Below are positions 55,386 to 63,659 of a stretch of 64,000 nt of DNA, in pieces (within the stretch, counting starts at the first letter, position 1; each line of letters begins with the position of its first letter). Position numbers and translations under genes: made by a program. Below the pieces are notes generated by a model. The model was given only the letters and a program-made list of their open reading frames with translations. It searched no databases and was not told where the DNA came from. Source of the stretch: Pseudomonadota bacterium (GTDB lineage Bacteria; Pseudomonadota; Alphaproteobacteria; Rhodobacterales; Rhodobacteraceae); assembly GCA_963205235.1 (NCBI GenBank), contig CAUJIP010000116.1, positions 62,001 to 126,000 on the forward strand. Direction: 5' to 3'.

Positions 55386-56375
55386 ATGTCCGCCGCCAAC
55401 CCGATCGCCGAGCCGCATGACGTCCCGACCTCGCGGATCGCACATTATCCGGTGACCTTCTTCGCCATCGGCATGGGGATGATGGGCCTGACCCTTGCCA
55501 CCCGCGCCGCCGAGCGCGCCTTTGAGGTGCCAAATCTCGCCTCGCCCTGGGTGCTGGTGCATTCCGTCGTGATGCTGGCCGCCGTGGCCCTGGGCTACAT
55601 GGTCAAGGCGCTCGCGCATCCGGCCGAGGTCAGCGCGGAGTGGCGCCACCCGGTGCGCATTGCCTTCTTCCCGGCGATCTCGATCTCGCTGCTGCTGCTC
55701 GCCGCCGCGTTGCTGGAGCCGATGCCGCAAGTGGCCCATGTCATCTGGCTTGTGGGCACCACGCTCTAGGGCCTGCTGGCCCTGTCGGTCATCAGTGCCT
55801 GGATCGGGCACAGGTCCTTCCAGACCGGTCAACTGACGCCCGCCTGGTTCATTCCGGCGGTGGGCAACGTGATCGTGCCCTTGGCCGGCGCACGGCTGGG
55901 ATACCTGGAAATCTCGTGGCTGTTCTTTTCCGGCGGGCTGATCTTCTGGGTCGTCCTCCTGACGCTGGTGATGAACCGGCTGATGCTCCACGACCCCCTG
56001 CCGGGCAAGATGGTGCCGACGCTGATGATCCTGGTCGCACCGCCAGCCGTGGCCTTCACCGCCTGGCTGCGCCTCTCGGGAGAGGTCGGGCCCTTCGGCC
56101 ACTTCCTCCTATCCGCGGCCTACGTCTTCGCGCTTCTGGTCGCGACGCAGGTGGCCAAGTTCCGCAACATGCCCTTTGCGCTGTCGTGGTGGGCCCTGTC
56201 CTTCCCACTGGCCGCCCTGACCATCGCCAGCTTCGGCTACGCCGAGGCCGCCGGCTCTTCCGCGCACCTGATGATCGGCTCAGGCCTTCTGGCGCTTCTG
56301 GTCGCGGTGGTCGCAGGTCTGATCCTGCGCACCGGGCTTGCCATCGGCAAAGGCCAGATCTGCCTTCCTGAATAA
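55386..56375 (+). pseudogene. TehA/SLAC1-like (TDT family) transporter interrupted by an in-frame amber codon
   Basis: The frame reads 127 codons, a TAG at 55767-55769, then 201 codons in the same frame to 56375. Both parts form one ten-helix TDT protein (HYPVTFFAIGMGMMGLTLA at the start; WWALSFPLAALTIAS near the end) of the family's usual length. The codon after GTTL is usually Gln in relatives as I recall, so a CAG to TAG change explains it. The family exports sulfite, tellurite or dicarboxylates. It precedes the SQR gene. Readthrough by a suppressor tRNA or a sequencing error are alternatives. Confidence 0.85.
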
Positions 56376-56425
56376 CCCCTAACGCGGACCCGACGGGCCA
56401 GATGACTGTCCCGGAGGAGACCCGA

Positions 56426-57754
56426 ATGAACCCCCTGCAAACGCCCCTCACCCGACGCGGCCTTTTTGGCCTGTCCCTTGCCGGGGCAAGCCTTGCCGCC
56501 CTCGGCCTGCCTGCCCGCGCCACCAAGGCCCGCATCGTCATCATCGGCGCAGGCGCGGCGGGAACAGCTCTGGTCAACCGGCTTGTGCAAAGGCTGGAGG
56601 GCGCAGACATAGCCATCGTCGATGCCCGGGCCGAGCACCTCTACCAGCCTGGCTTCAGCCTGGTGGCGGCGGGGTTGAAGCCCGCCTCCTACACCGTCTC
56701 GCAGACGACCGACTGGTTGCCCGAGGGCATTACGCTGGTGGCCGAGAACGCCGCTGCCATCGATCCGGTGGCGAAGACCGTGGCGACCACCAGCGGTCAA
56801 AGCCTGTCCTATGACTTCCTGATCGTCGCGCCCGGCCTTGTGCTCGACCATGACGCGATCCCTGGCTTCTCGCTGGACATGGTGGGCCAGAACGGCATCG
56901 GCGCACGTTACGCCGGGCCGCAGTATGCGGCGAAAACCTGGGAGGCCGCGCAGAAGTTCACCGAAGAAGGCGGCATCGGCCTTTTCACCCGCCCGGCGAC
57001 CGAGATGAAATGCGCGGGCGCGCCCCTGAAGCACACTTTCCTGATCGACGACATCGCCAGCCGGGGCGGGGCGGCGGGCAAGTATGAAATCCATTACGCC
57101 GCGCCGCAGCCTGCGACCTTCTCTGTTCCCATCGTGGGGGAAAAGGTGCGGATGCTGTTCGAGGAACGCGGCTTCATCCCGCACATGCAGCACAAGCTTT
57201 TGTCCATCGAACCAGGGCAAAAGCGCGCCACTTTCGAGAAGACCGAAAAGGATGCCGCCGGGGTTGAAGTGAGATCCACGGTCGAACTGCCCTACGACTA
57301 CCTCCACGTCATCCCGCCGCAGCGCGCGCCCGAAGTAATCCGCCAGTCGGGCCTGTCCTGGGCCGACAAGTGGACCGATCAGGGCTGGGTCGAGGTCGAC
57401 CAGAAAACGCTGCGCCACCTGCGCTATCCCGAAATCTTCGCTCTCGGTGACGTGGCGGGCGTGCCGAAGGGCAAGACGGCGGCATCGGTGAAATGGATGG
57501 TGCCGGTGGTCGAGGATCACCTTGTCGCCGCCATCGAGGGCCGCGAGGGGACCGAGGTCTATGACGGCTACACCTCCTGCCCGCTCATCACCCGGGTCGG
57601 TCGCGCCATGCTGGTCGAGTTCGACTATCACAACAACCTAGTCCCCTCATTCCCCGGCATGATCGCGCCGCTGGAGGAATTGTGGATTAGCTGGTTGATG
57701 AAGGAGGTGGCGCTGAAGGCCACCTACAATGCAATGCTGCGCGGCAAGGCCTGA
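56426..57754 (+). CDS. sqr: sulfide:quinone oxidoreductase, type II-like, with Tat signal
   Basis: This 442-aa FAD protein has GAGAAG at residues 41-46 and two catalytic-type cysteines, Cys196 (EMKCAGAPLKH) and Cys385 (GYTSCPLIT), in the contexts of mitochondrial-type SQOR. It oxidises sulfide to a persulfide and reduces quinone. A twin-arginine signal (TRRGLFGLSLAGASLAALG) lies at the N-terminus. ATG 56426 has GGAGGAG upstream; ATG 56402 is less likely. It supplies quinol that the bd oxidase can use and persulfide for the dioxygenase at 60492. Confidence 0.92.
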   Translation: MNPLQTPLTRRGLFGLSLAGASLAALGLPARATKARIVIIGAGAAGTALVNRLVQRLEGADIAIVDARAEHLYQPGFSLVAAGLKPASYTVSQTTDWLPEGITLVAENAAAIDPVAKTVATTSGQSLSYDFLIVAPGLVLDHDAIPGFSLDMVGQNGIGARYAGPQYAAKTWEAAQKFTEEGGIGLFTRPATEMKCAGAPLKHTFLIDDIASRGGAAGKYEIHYAAPQPATFSVPIVGEKVRMLFEERGFIPHMQHKLLSIEPGQKRATFEKTEKDAAGVEVRSTVELPYDYLHVIPPQRAPEVIRQSGLSWADKWTDQGWVEVDQKTLRHLRYPEIFALGDVAGVPKGKTAASVKWMVPVVEDHLVAAIEGREGTEVYDGYTSCPLITRVGRAMLVEFDYHNNLVPSFPGMIAPLEELWISWLMKEVALKATYNAMLRGKA

Positions 57755-57764
57755 GGAGGGTCCC

Positions 57765-58115
57765 ATGAAAGAACTGACGCTTGAGACTTTGATCGCCGTC
57801 TTCGAGGAAATCTTCGGCCGCGGCCTGTTCTGGGCCATGGTCGCGGCGGCAGTCGTTGTCACCATGGCCTATCTCTATGTCCTGATCCGCGACCGCGCGA
57901 TGTCGATGCGCAAGTTTCTCTGGGCGCAGCTGTCGATGCCCTTTGGGGCGGTCCCGGCGGTGCTGTTCGTGCAGGAGATGACCCACTCTCATTTCCGCGA
58001 CATCGGCGGGCCGGTGAATGTGATCGTCCTTCTCGGCGTGGCGGCCATGGGCGCGATAGGTGCCGCGATCCTAGTCTATACCGCGCAGTCGCTCTTGCGC
58101 CGCAAGTCGGCATGA
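57765..58115 (+). CDS. small four-helix-type membrane protein (DUF5368-like)
   Basis: This 116-aa protein has three hydrophobic segments (FWAMVAAAVVVTMAYLYVLI, LSMPFGAVPAVLFV, VIVLLGVAAMGAIGAAILVY). It lies between the SQR gene (10 bp) and a methyltransferase gene (4-bp overlap). It resembles the uncharacterised DUF5368 family often seen beside sulfide-oxidation genes in Rhodobacterales. Start ATG 57765 has GAGGAGGG upstream. Function unknown. Confidence 0.8.
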   Translation: MKELTLETLIAVFEEIFGRGLFWAMVAAAVVVTMAYLYVLIRDRAMSMRKFLWAQLSMPFGAVPAVLFVQEMTHSHFRDIGGPVNVIVLLGVAAMGAIGAAILVYTAQSLLRRKSA

Positions 58116-58726
58116 CGCGGCCCGATCTTGACCTCTGGAACCAGCGCTTCGCCGCAGAGGGCTATCTCTTCGGTGAGGCACCCAATCGGTATCTGGCAAC
58201 CCGCGCCACCGCCCTGCAACCCGGTCACGCCCTCTGCGTGGCGGATGGCGAGGGGCGCAATGGGGTCTGGCTGGCCGAGCACGGCTGGCAGGTCGTGTCG
58301 CTCGATTTCTCCGATGTGGCGCAGCGCAAGGCGGCAGACCTTGCCGCGCGGCGGGGCGTGACGCTGGACCTGGTGCAAGCGGATGTCCACGACTGGGACT
58401 ATCCTCCTCAGGCGTTCGATCTGGTGGCCGACATCTTCAGCCAGTTCAGCGCACCGGGTGATCGTGCCCGGAAATGGGCCGGCATGGCCCGCGTGCTTCG
58501 CCCCGGCGGCCATCTGATCCTGCAGGGCTATATGCCCGAACAGTTGCGTCACGGGACCGGCGGGCCGAAGGATCCGACCCATCTTTACACCGAGGACCTG
58601 TTGCGCGGTGCGTTTCCGGGGTTTGACATCCTGCATCTGGAGGCAGCCGAAGCCGTGCTGGACGAAGGCCCCGGCCACAGCGGCCCCTCTGCCGTCATCG
58701 GAATGGTCGCCCGCCGCCCGGCCTGA
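58112..58726 (+). CDS. TehB/TPMT-like SAM-dependent methyltransferase
   Basis: This 204-aa protein has WNQRFAAEGYLFGEAPNRYLA at the start and LCVADGEGRNGVWLAEHGW as SAM motif I, a pattern of the TehB/thiopurine methyltransferase-like group that methylates tellurite, selenite or small thiols. It is encoded 4 bp overlapping the DUF5368-like gene. Together with the broken TehA-like gene upstream it forms a TehA/TehB-type pair. Methylation of sulfide or another thiol is a reasonable guess. Confidence 0.88.
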   Translation: MTRPDLDLWNQRFAAEGYLFGEAPNRYLATRATALQPGHALCVADGEGRNGVWLAEHGWQVVSLDFSDVAQRKAADLAARRGVTLDLVQADVHDWDYPPQAFDLVADIFSQFSAPGDRARKWAGMARVLRPGGHLILQGYMPEQLRHGTGGPKDPTHLYTEDLLRGAFPGFDILHLEAAEAVLDEGPGHSGPSAVIGMVARRPA

Positions 58727-58729
58727 CCC

Positions 58730-60481
58730 TTACCCCTTCGCGTGCGGCCCCAAGGGCTGCGACGCGCAGCGTCCGGTCAGCTTGCAGAACGCCTCGAACT
58801 GCGACACGAAGACCTGCCCTGACAGATGGTCCAGGAAGGTGGTCCGGCGCAACCGGTCCATCACCGGCCCCTTCACTTCGGACAGGTGCAGCGTCACGCC
58901 CATGTCGCGCAGGCGGTGGTCCAGCGTCTCAAGCGTTTCCAGCGCGCTGAGGTCGATTTCGTTCACTGCCGAACACATCAGGATCACATGCCGCAGACCG
59001 GTGTCGCCCGAGATGCGGGCCAGGATCAGGTCCTCAAGGTAGCGCGTGTTAGCGAAATAGAGGCTTTCATCCACCCGCAGGGTCAGCACTGTGGGGTCAG
59101 TCTCGACCGTGAAGCGGTGGATGTTGCGGAAATGCTCGGTGCCCGGCACCAGTCCCACTTCGGCCACATGCGGGCGCGAGGTGCGGTAAAGGTGGAGGAC
59201 CAGCGACAGGAGAACCCCGGCCGAGACCCCCGCCTCGACGCCCATACCCAGCGTCACCGCCATCGTCGCGGCCACGGCGGCGAAATCGGCGCGGGAATAG
59301 CCCCAGGCGCGCTTCAGGATCGACAGGTCCACGAGGCTCAGGACGGCCACCACGATGGTCGCGGCCAGCGTCGCCTTGGGCAGGAAGGCGATCAGCGGGG
59401 TCAGGAACAGTGCGGCCAGTGCCAGTCCAACGGCGGTAAAGGCCCCGGCGGCGGGCGTCTCGGCCCCGGCGTCGAAGTTGACAACCGACCGGGCAAAACC
59501 GCCCGTCACCGGGAAGCCGCCGGTGAAGGATGCGCCCAGGTTTGCGGCACCCAGCGCGACAAGCTCCTGGTTCGGCACGATCCGCTGGCGCCGCTTGGCC
59601 GCGAGGGTCTGGCCGACCGAGACGGATTCGACGAACCCGATCAGGGAAATCAGCGCCGCAGGCAGTGCCAGATCACGCAGCAGGGCAAGGTCGAAGGACG
59701 GCAGCGTGAAAGGCGGCAGGCTTTGCGGCACCGCCCCCACCACCGCAACCCCGGCCCCGTCCAGCGACAGGCCCCAGACGGCGAGGGTCGAGGCCGCGAT
59801 GGCTACCACCGGCCCCGCCTTCGCCAGCATGTCCGCCGGGCGCGGCGGCAGGCCCGCGCGCAGCAGAAGCGGCTTCAACCCCCGCCGTACCCAGAACAGG
59901 AACCCGAGACTCGCCCCGCCGATCAGAACCGTCGGCAGGTTGATCGCCGTCACCTGGACCGCCAGCGACCCAAGCTGCGCCAGAAGGCTGTGCCCTTCGG
60001 CCTTCAGGCCCGTCAGGGGCCCGATCTGGCTGGCCGCAATCAAGAGGCCCGAGGCCGAGATGAAGCCCGCAACCACCGGATGTGACAGGAAATTCGCCAG
60101 GAACCCCAGCCGGAAGACACCCATCAGCAGAAGAATCCCGCCCGACAGGAAGGCCAACGTCAGCGCCGCCACCGCATAACCCGCGGTCCCCGCCTCGGCC
60201 ACCTGCCCGATGGTCGCGGCCGTCATCAGCGACACCACCGCGACAGGACCTACGGCCAACACGCGCGAGGTGCCGAAGACCGTGTAGAGGAAGATCGGCA
60301 CGATCGAGGCATAAAGCCCCGCCTCGGGCGGCAGGCCCGCCAAGAGCGCATAGGCCAGCGACTGAGGGATTAGCATGATCGTCACGATCACCGCCGCCAA
60401 AAGGTCGCTTGCCAAAGTGGCCCGGCGATAGTCCCGCGCCCAACCCAGGATGGGCAGCCAGCGCCCGATCTGCCCGGTCAT
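58730..60481 (-). CDS. SulP family anion transporter with STAS domain
   Basis: This 583-aa protein has about 12-14 helices with the SulP signature PQSLAYALLAGLPPEAGLYASIVPI and GAANLGASFTGGFPVTGGFARS, and a C-terminal STAS domain (from about residue 450, NEIDLSALETLE). Family members exchange or import sulfate, bicarbonate or dicarboxylates. Its place between sulfide-oxidation genes suggests sulfate or a sulfur oxyanion. It is encoded after the persulfide dioxygenase, 10 bp apart, in one operon. Confidence 0.93.
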   Translation of the reverse strand: MTGQIGRWLPILGWARDYRRATLASDLLAAVIVTIMLIPQSLAYALLAGLPPEAGLYASIVPIFLYTVFGTSRVLAVGPVAVVSLMTAATIGQVAEAGTAGYAVAALTLAFLSGGILLLMGVFRLGFLANFLSHPVVAGFISASGLLIAASQIGPLTGLKAEGHSLLAQLGSLAVQVTAINLPTVLIGGASLGFLFWVRRGLKPLLLRAGLPPRPADMLAKAGPVVAIAASTLAVWGLSLDGAGVAVVGAVPQSLPPFTLPSFDLALLRDLALPAALISLIGFVESVSVGQTLAAKRRQRIVPNQELVALGAANLGASFTGGFPVTGGFARSVVNFDAGAETPAAGAFTAVGLALAALFLTPLIAFLPKATLAATIVVAVLSLVDLSILKRAWGYSRADFAAVAATMAVTLGMGVEAGVSAGVLLSLVLHLYRTSRPHVAEVGLVPGTEHFRNIHRFTVETDPTVLTLRVDESLYFANTRYLEDLILARISGDTGLRHVILMCSAVNEIDLSALETLETLDHRLRDMGVTLHLSEVKGPVMDRLRRTTFLDHLSGQVFVSQFEAFCKLTGRCASQPLGPHAKG

Positions 60482-60491
60482 TTCCGTCCCC

Positions 60492-61373
60492 CTAAAGCCC
60501 GTTCACCGGCACCTTCAACATCGGTCGCCCCGAGGCATCGGTCGGAATCTCGCCCGCCCGCATGTTCACCTGCAGCGAAGGCAGGATCAGCCTCGGCATC
60601 GCCAAGGTCGCGTCGCGGTCAGTGCGGAACTTCACGAACTCCTCCTTCGTGGCACCGCGCCCGACGTGGATGTTATGCGCCTTTTCCTCGGCCACGGTGG
60701 TTTCCCAACGGATATCGCGGCCATTCGGGCCGTAGTCGTGGCACATGTAAAGCCGGGTTTCGTCCGGCAGGGCAAGCACCTTCTGGATGCTGTCATAGAG
60801 AACCCCCGCATCGCCCCCCGGGAAGTCCGCCCGGGCCGAGCCGCCATCGGGCATGAAGAGCGTGTCACCGACAAAGGCCGCATCTCCAATGACATGGGTC
60901 ATGCAGGCGGGCGTATGGCCGGGGGTGTGGAGCGCCGTTGCCGTCAGCCCGCCGATGGCATAGGCATCACCATCCTTGAACAGCGCGTCGAACTGCGACC
61001 CGTCGCGCTGGAACTCGGTGCCTTCGTTGAAGACCTTGCCGAAGGTGTCCTGCACGACGGTGATCTTCTCGCCGATGCCGATCTTGCCGCCCAGATGCTG
61101 CTGGATATAGGGCGCGGCGGACAGGTGGTCGGCGTGGACATGGGTCTCAATCAGCCAGTCCAGCCGCCAGCCCTTGGCGCGGATGAAGGCGATGATCTCG
61201 TCCGCATGGTCATAGGTGATCCGCCCCGCCGCATAGTCGATGTCCATCACGGAATCGATCACCGCGCAGGCCTGTGATCCTGGGTCGCGGACGACATAGC
61301 TGATCGTGTTGGTGGCGGGATCGAAGAAGCCGTGAACTTCGGGGCGAACCGGCGTCGTGGGGGACGATGACAT
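60492..61373 (-). CDS. metallo-beta-lactamase-fold persulfide dioxygenase (ETHE1/Blh-like)
   Basis: This 293-aa protein has HxHxDH at residues 78-83 (THVHADHLSAAPY), HTPGHTPACMTH and MCHDYGPNGRDIRWETTVAEEK, matching the persulfide dioxygenase Blh/PDO group with a mononuclear iron site. It converts glutathione persulfide and O2 to sulfite. ATG 61373 has AGGAG 7 bp upstream; the frame extends to 61508 without support. It consumes the product of SQR; the resulting sulfite would need export or oxidation. Confidence 0.92.
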   Translation of the reverse strand: MSSSPTTPVRPEVHGFFDPATNTISYVVRDPGSQACAVIDSVMDIDYAAGRITYDHADEIIAFIRAKGWRLDWLIETHVHADHLSAAPYIQQHLGGKIGIGEKITVVQDTFGKVFNEGTEFQRDGSQFDALFKDGDAYAIGGLTATALHTPGHTPACMTHVIGDAAFVGDTLFMPDGGSARADFPGGDAGVLYDSIQKVLALPDETRLYMCHDYGPNGRDIRWETTVAEEKAHNIHVGRGATKEEFVKFRTDRDATLAMPRLILPSLQVNMRAGEIPTDASGRPMLKVPVNGL

Positions 61374-61437
61374 TGCACTACTCCTTTGGCGTGATGGACC
61401 GGCCCTGCGGCTTGCGCTCTGCCGCGGGACCAGGGTT

Positions 61438-62103
61438 TCAGAGCGTCCGGGTGGTGAAGTACCAGTCCACCGTATCCAGCCCCTCGGCCATCCGGGCCTC
61501 GGCGGCATCGGTGGTCTGCGGGGTCGGCACGATGACGGGCTGGCCCGGACGCCAGTTCTCGGGCGTCGCCACCTTGTGCTCGACCGAGGTTTGAAGCGCC
61601 ACGATCAGTCGGTAGATCTCGTCCACGCATCGACCGTTGGTCATCGGATAGTAGACCATCGCCCGCAGCTTGCCTTCGGGGTCGATCACGAACGTCGCCC
61701 GCACCGCCTGGGTATCCGATGCGCCCGGCATGATCATCCCGTAGGCTTGCGCCACTTTCATGTCGAGGTCCGCGATGATCGGGAAAGTGATATCCACGCC
61801 AAAGCTTTGCTTGATCGACCGGACCCAGGCGATATGGGCGTAATGGCTGTCGATCGACAGGCCCAGAAGCTCGGTGTTCAGCTTGGCAAAATCGGCGGAC
61901 CGGGCGGCGAAGACGGTGAACTCGGTGGTGCAGACCGGGGTGAAATCCGCCGGATGCGAGAAGAGGATTAGCCACTTGCCCGCATAGTCCGACAGCGACT
62001 TCACGCCGTGCGTGGTCAGCGCAGAGAAATCGGGCGCGGGCTCGTTCATGCGGGGAAGACCTGCAGGCGCTTGCGCGGCGGCGATGGGAGAAATGACGTT
62101 CAT
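61438..62103 (-). CDS. peroxiredoxin, 1-Cys (Prx6-like) type
   Basis: This 221-aa protein has the peroxidatic motif PADFTPVCTTEF with Cys58 and a C-terminal Prx6-type extension. A second Cys lies in GRCVDEIY, where Prx6 proteins usually have GRNxDEI. It reduces H2O2 and organic peroxides. ATG 62103 is the first good start. Divergent from an OxyR-like regulator gene with a 99-bp gap, it is a likely target. It shares the direction of the persulfide dioxygenase operon (64 bp gap). Confidence 0.92.
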   Translation of the reverse strand: MNVISPIAAAQAPAGLPRMNEPAPDFSALTTHGVKSLSDYAGKWLILFSHPADFTPVCTTEFTVFAARSADFAKLNTELLGLSIDSHYAHIAWVRSIKQSFGVDITFPIIADLDMKVAQAYGMIMPGASDTQAVRATFVIDPEGKLRAMVYYPMTNGRCVDEIYRLIVALQTSVEHKVATPENWRPGQPVIVPTPQTTDAAEARMAEGLDTVDWYFTTRTL

Positions 62104-62189
62104 TCTGGTCCTCACGGGGCTGATGATGCGATGCCACAGAGGTAGGCCCAGCCGAAGGCTTAGGGAAATTGATTGTAAGACTGATAGTA

Positions 62190-62204
62190 ATAGAGCTTAT
62201 CTAT
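62190..62204. promoter_or_regulatory. OxyR-type element ATAG-N7-CTAT at the regulator start
   Basis: ATAG-AGCTTAT-CTAT matches the elementary OxyR motif (ATAG-N7-CTAT). It overlaps the ATG of the OxyR-like gene and lies 87 bp before the divergent peroxiredoxin. The tandem second element 7 bp away is degenerate. Confidence 0.4.
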
Positions 62205-63111
62205 GACTACCATGACAACACTCCGCCAGTTCCGCTTTCTTGTCGCCGTGGCCGACACGCTGAACTTTACCCGCGCGGCAGAACTCTGCCACGTTACGCA
62301 GCCCACGCTGTCGGCCGGGCTGAAGGAACTGGAGGGCCAACTTGGTGTCTCGCTTGCTGAACGCTCCAAGCGCCGGGTGATGCTGACCCCGGTGGGGGAA
62401 GAACTGGCGCGTCGGGCAAGGGTCGTGTTGACCGAAGTGACAGACATGGAAGCCGTCGCACGGGCCCAGTCCGGCATCGGACAGGGCGATCTGCGGCTTG
62501 GCGTGATCCCCACAGTGGGGCCGTTCCTCGTGCCCCGCGTGATGCCGATGCTGCGCGCGACCTGGCCAGAGCTTCGCCTGTTCCTGCGAGAGGAACTGAC
62601 CGAGCAGTTGCTGGAGGGGCTGGCCGAGGGCAGGCTGGATCTGGTCATAATCGCGCTGCCCCATGACATCGGCAACATCGAGACCGAGCTTCTCTTCGAG
62701 GACGGTTACCAACTGGCCACGCCTGTCGGCCACGGCCTTGCGGGCCGCGCAGACCTCACGGGCGCGCTTCTGACGGGCGCGTCCCTTCTTCTGTTGGAGA
62801 AGGGCCACTGCCTGCAGCGCCACGCGCTTGAGGCTTTCGCGGACCTGCGTAGCCCGCCCGGCGACGCCTTCGCCGCCACCAGCCTGCCCACGCTTCTGTC
62901 GATGGTCGAGGAAGGGCTCGGCATAACGCTTCTGCCGCAGCTTGCCATCGACGCGGGCATCGCGCGCGGTCACTCGATTGACCTGACGCCCCTACCGCAG
63001 GCCTGTCCCCGCCGCGTCGTCCTTGGGTGGCGGCCCACTTCGCCACACGCCGCTCGGTTCCATCGAATAGCCGAGTTGCTCCGCGCTGCAAGTGCCAGCT
63101 TGAAGGCATGA
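62203..63111 (+). CDS. OxyR-like LysR family regulator lacking the resolving cysteine
   Basis: This 302-aa LysR protein has an N-terminal winged helix (FTRAAELCHVTQPTLSAGLKELEGQLGV) and an OxyR-like effector domain. The sensing segment LLLLEKGHCLQRHALEAF holds Cys203, matching E. coli Cys199, but the position of Cys208 is Phe212. Other cysteines are Cys29 and Cys268. Start could also be ATG 62212. Divergence from a peroxiredoxin gene supports peroxide or persulfide sensing, but by single-Cys modification rather than the classic disulfide. Confidence 0.87.
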   Translation: MTTMTTLRQFRFLVAVADTLNFTRAAELCHVTQPTLSAGLKELEGQLGVSLAERSKRRVMLTPVGEELARRARVVLTEVTDMEAVARAQSGIGQGDLRLGVIPTVGPFLVPRVMPMLRATWPELRLFLREELTEQLLEGLAEGRLDLVIIALPHDIGNIETELLFEDGYQLATPVGHGLAGRADLTGALLTGASLLLLEKGHCLQRHALEAFADLRSPPGDAFAATSLPTLLSMVEEGLGITLLPQLAIDAGIARGHSIDLTPLPQACPRRVVLGWRPTSPHAARFHRIAELLRAASASLKA

Positions 63112-63337
63112 AAGCTCAATGTTCTTGTCTCGGCAATGCCATTGCGTCAATTCCGAACGACCGCTCTCCGCCCTTTGTGTAACATGCCCTGCCGCTTCCC
63201 GCTGGACTTCGCTGGCCGTGCAAGCAGTAGTCGTGTTGTGCCGACACGTTGAGAAGGCACATCGCCGCCGCCCGGATGTCCGGGCTTTGCCTGGTACAAG
63301 GGCCGGGATGGATCCGGTCCCAACCCAGGAGACCGAC

Positions 63338-63624
63338 ATGGCAAAGAAATCCGCGACCAGACTGGATGCCATCGAAACCACCAGCACGCCGTCAGTTGAG
63401 GTGCCTCGACGAAAGCGGCAAGCAAGAAGGCCCGGCTGATCGGGATGCAGCGCCAGCCGGCCGGCAGCACGATCGTCGAGATCAGTGCGGCGCTCGGCTG
63501 GCAGGCCCATACGACGCGGGCGGCGATAACTGGGCTGCGTAAGGCGGGTCACGGCGTTCAGACGATCAAACCAGCGGATGGGGGTGCCGGGTTGACCTAC
63601 CGCATCGTCTCCAAGCCGCAATGA
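63338..63624 (+). pseudogene. DUF3489 gene with a frameshift
   Basis: From ATG 63338 (CCAGGAGA upstream) the frame gives MAKKSATRLDAIETTSTPSV, then stops at 63439. In another frame from about 63400 it continues as ASTKAASKKARLIG to STIVEISAALGWQAHTTRAA and ends at 63624, a clear DUF3489 domain (small, helix-turn-helix-like). A one-base deletion (or two-base insertion) near 63400 explains the break. DUF3489 genes commonly precede DUF2924 and recombinase genes in alphaproteobacteria, as far as I recall. Probably inactive unless the frame change is a sequencing error. Confidence 0.75.
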
Positions 63625-63659
63625 GAGCCTGATCGCGCCATCAGCACAGAGGCCTCGCA

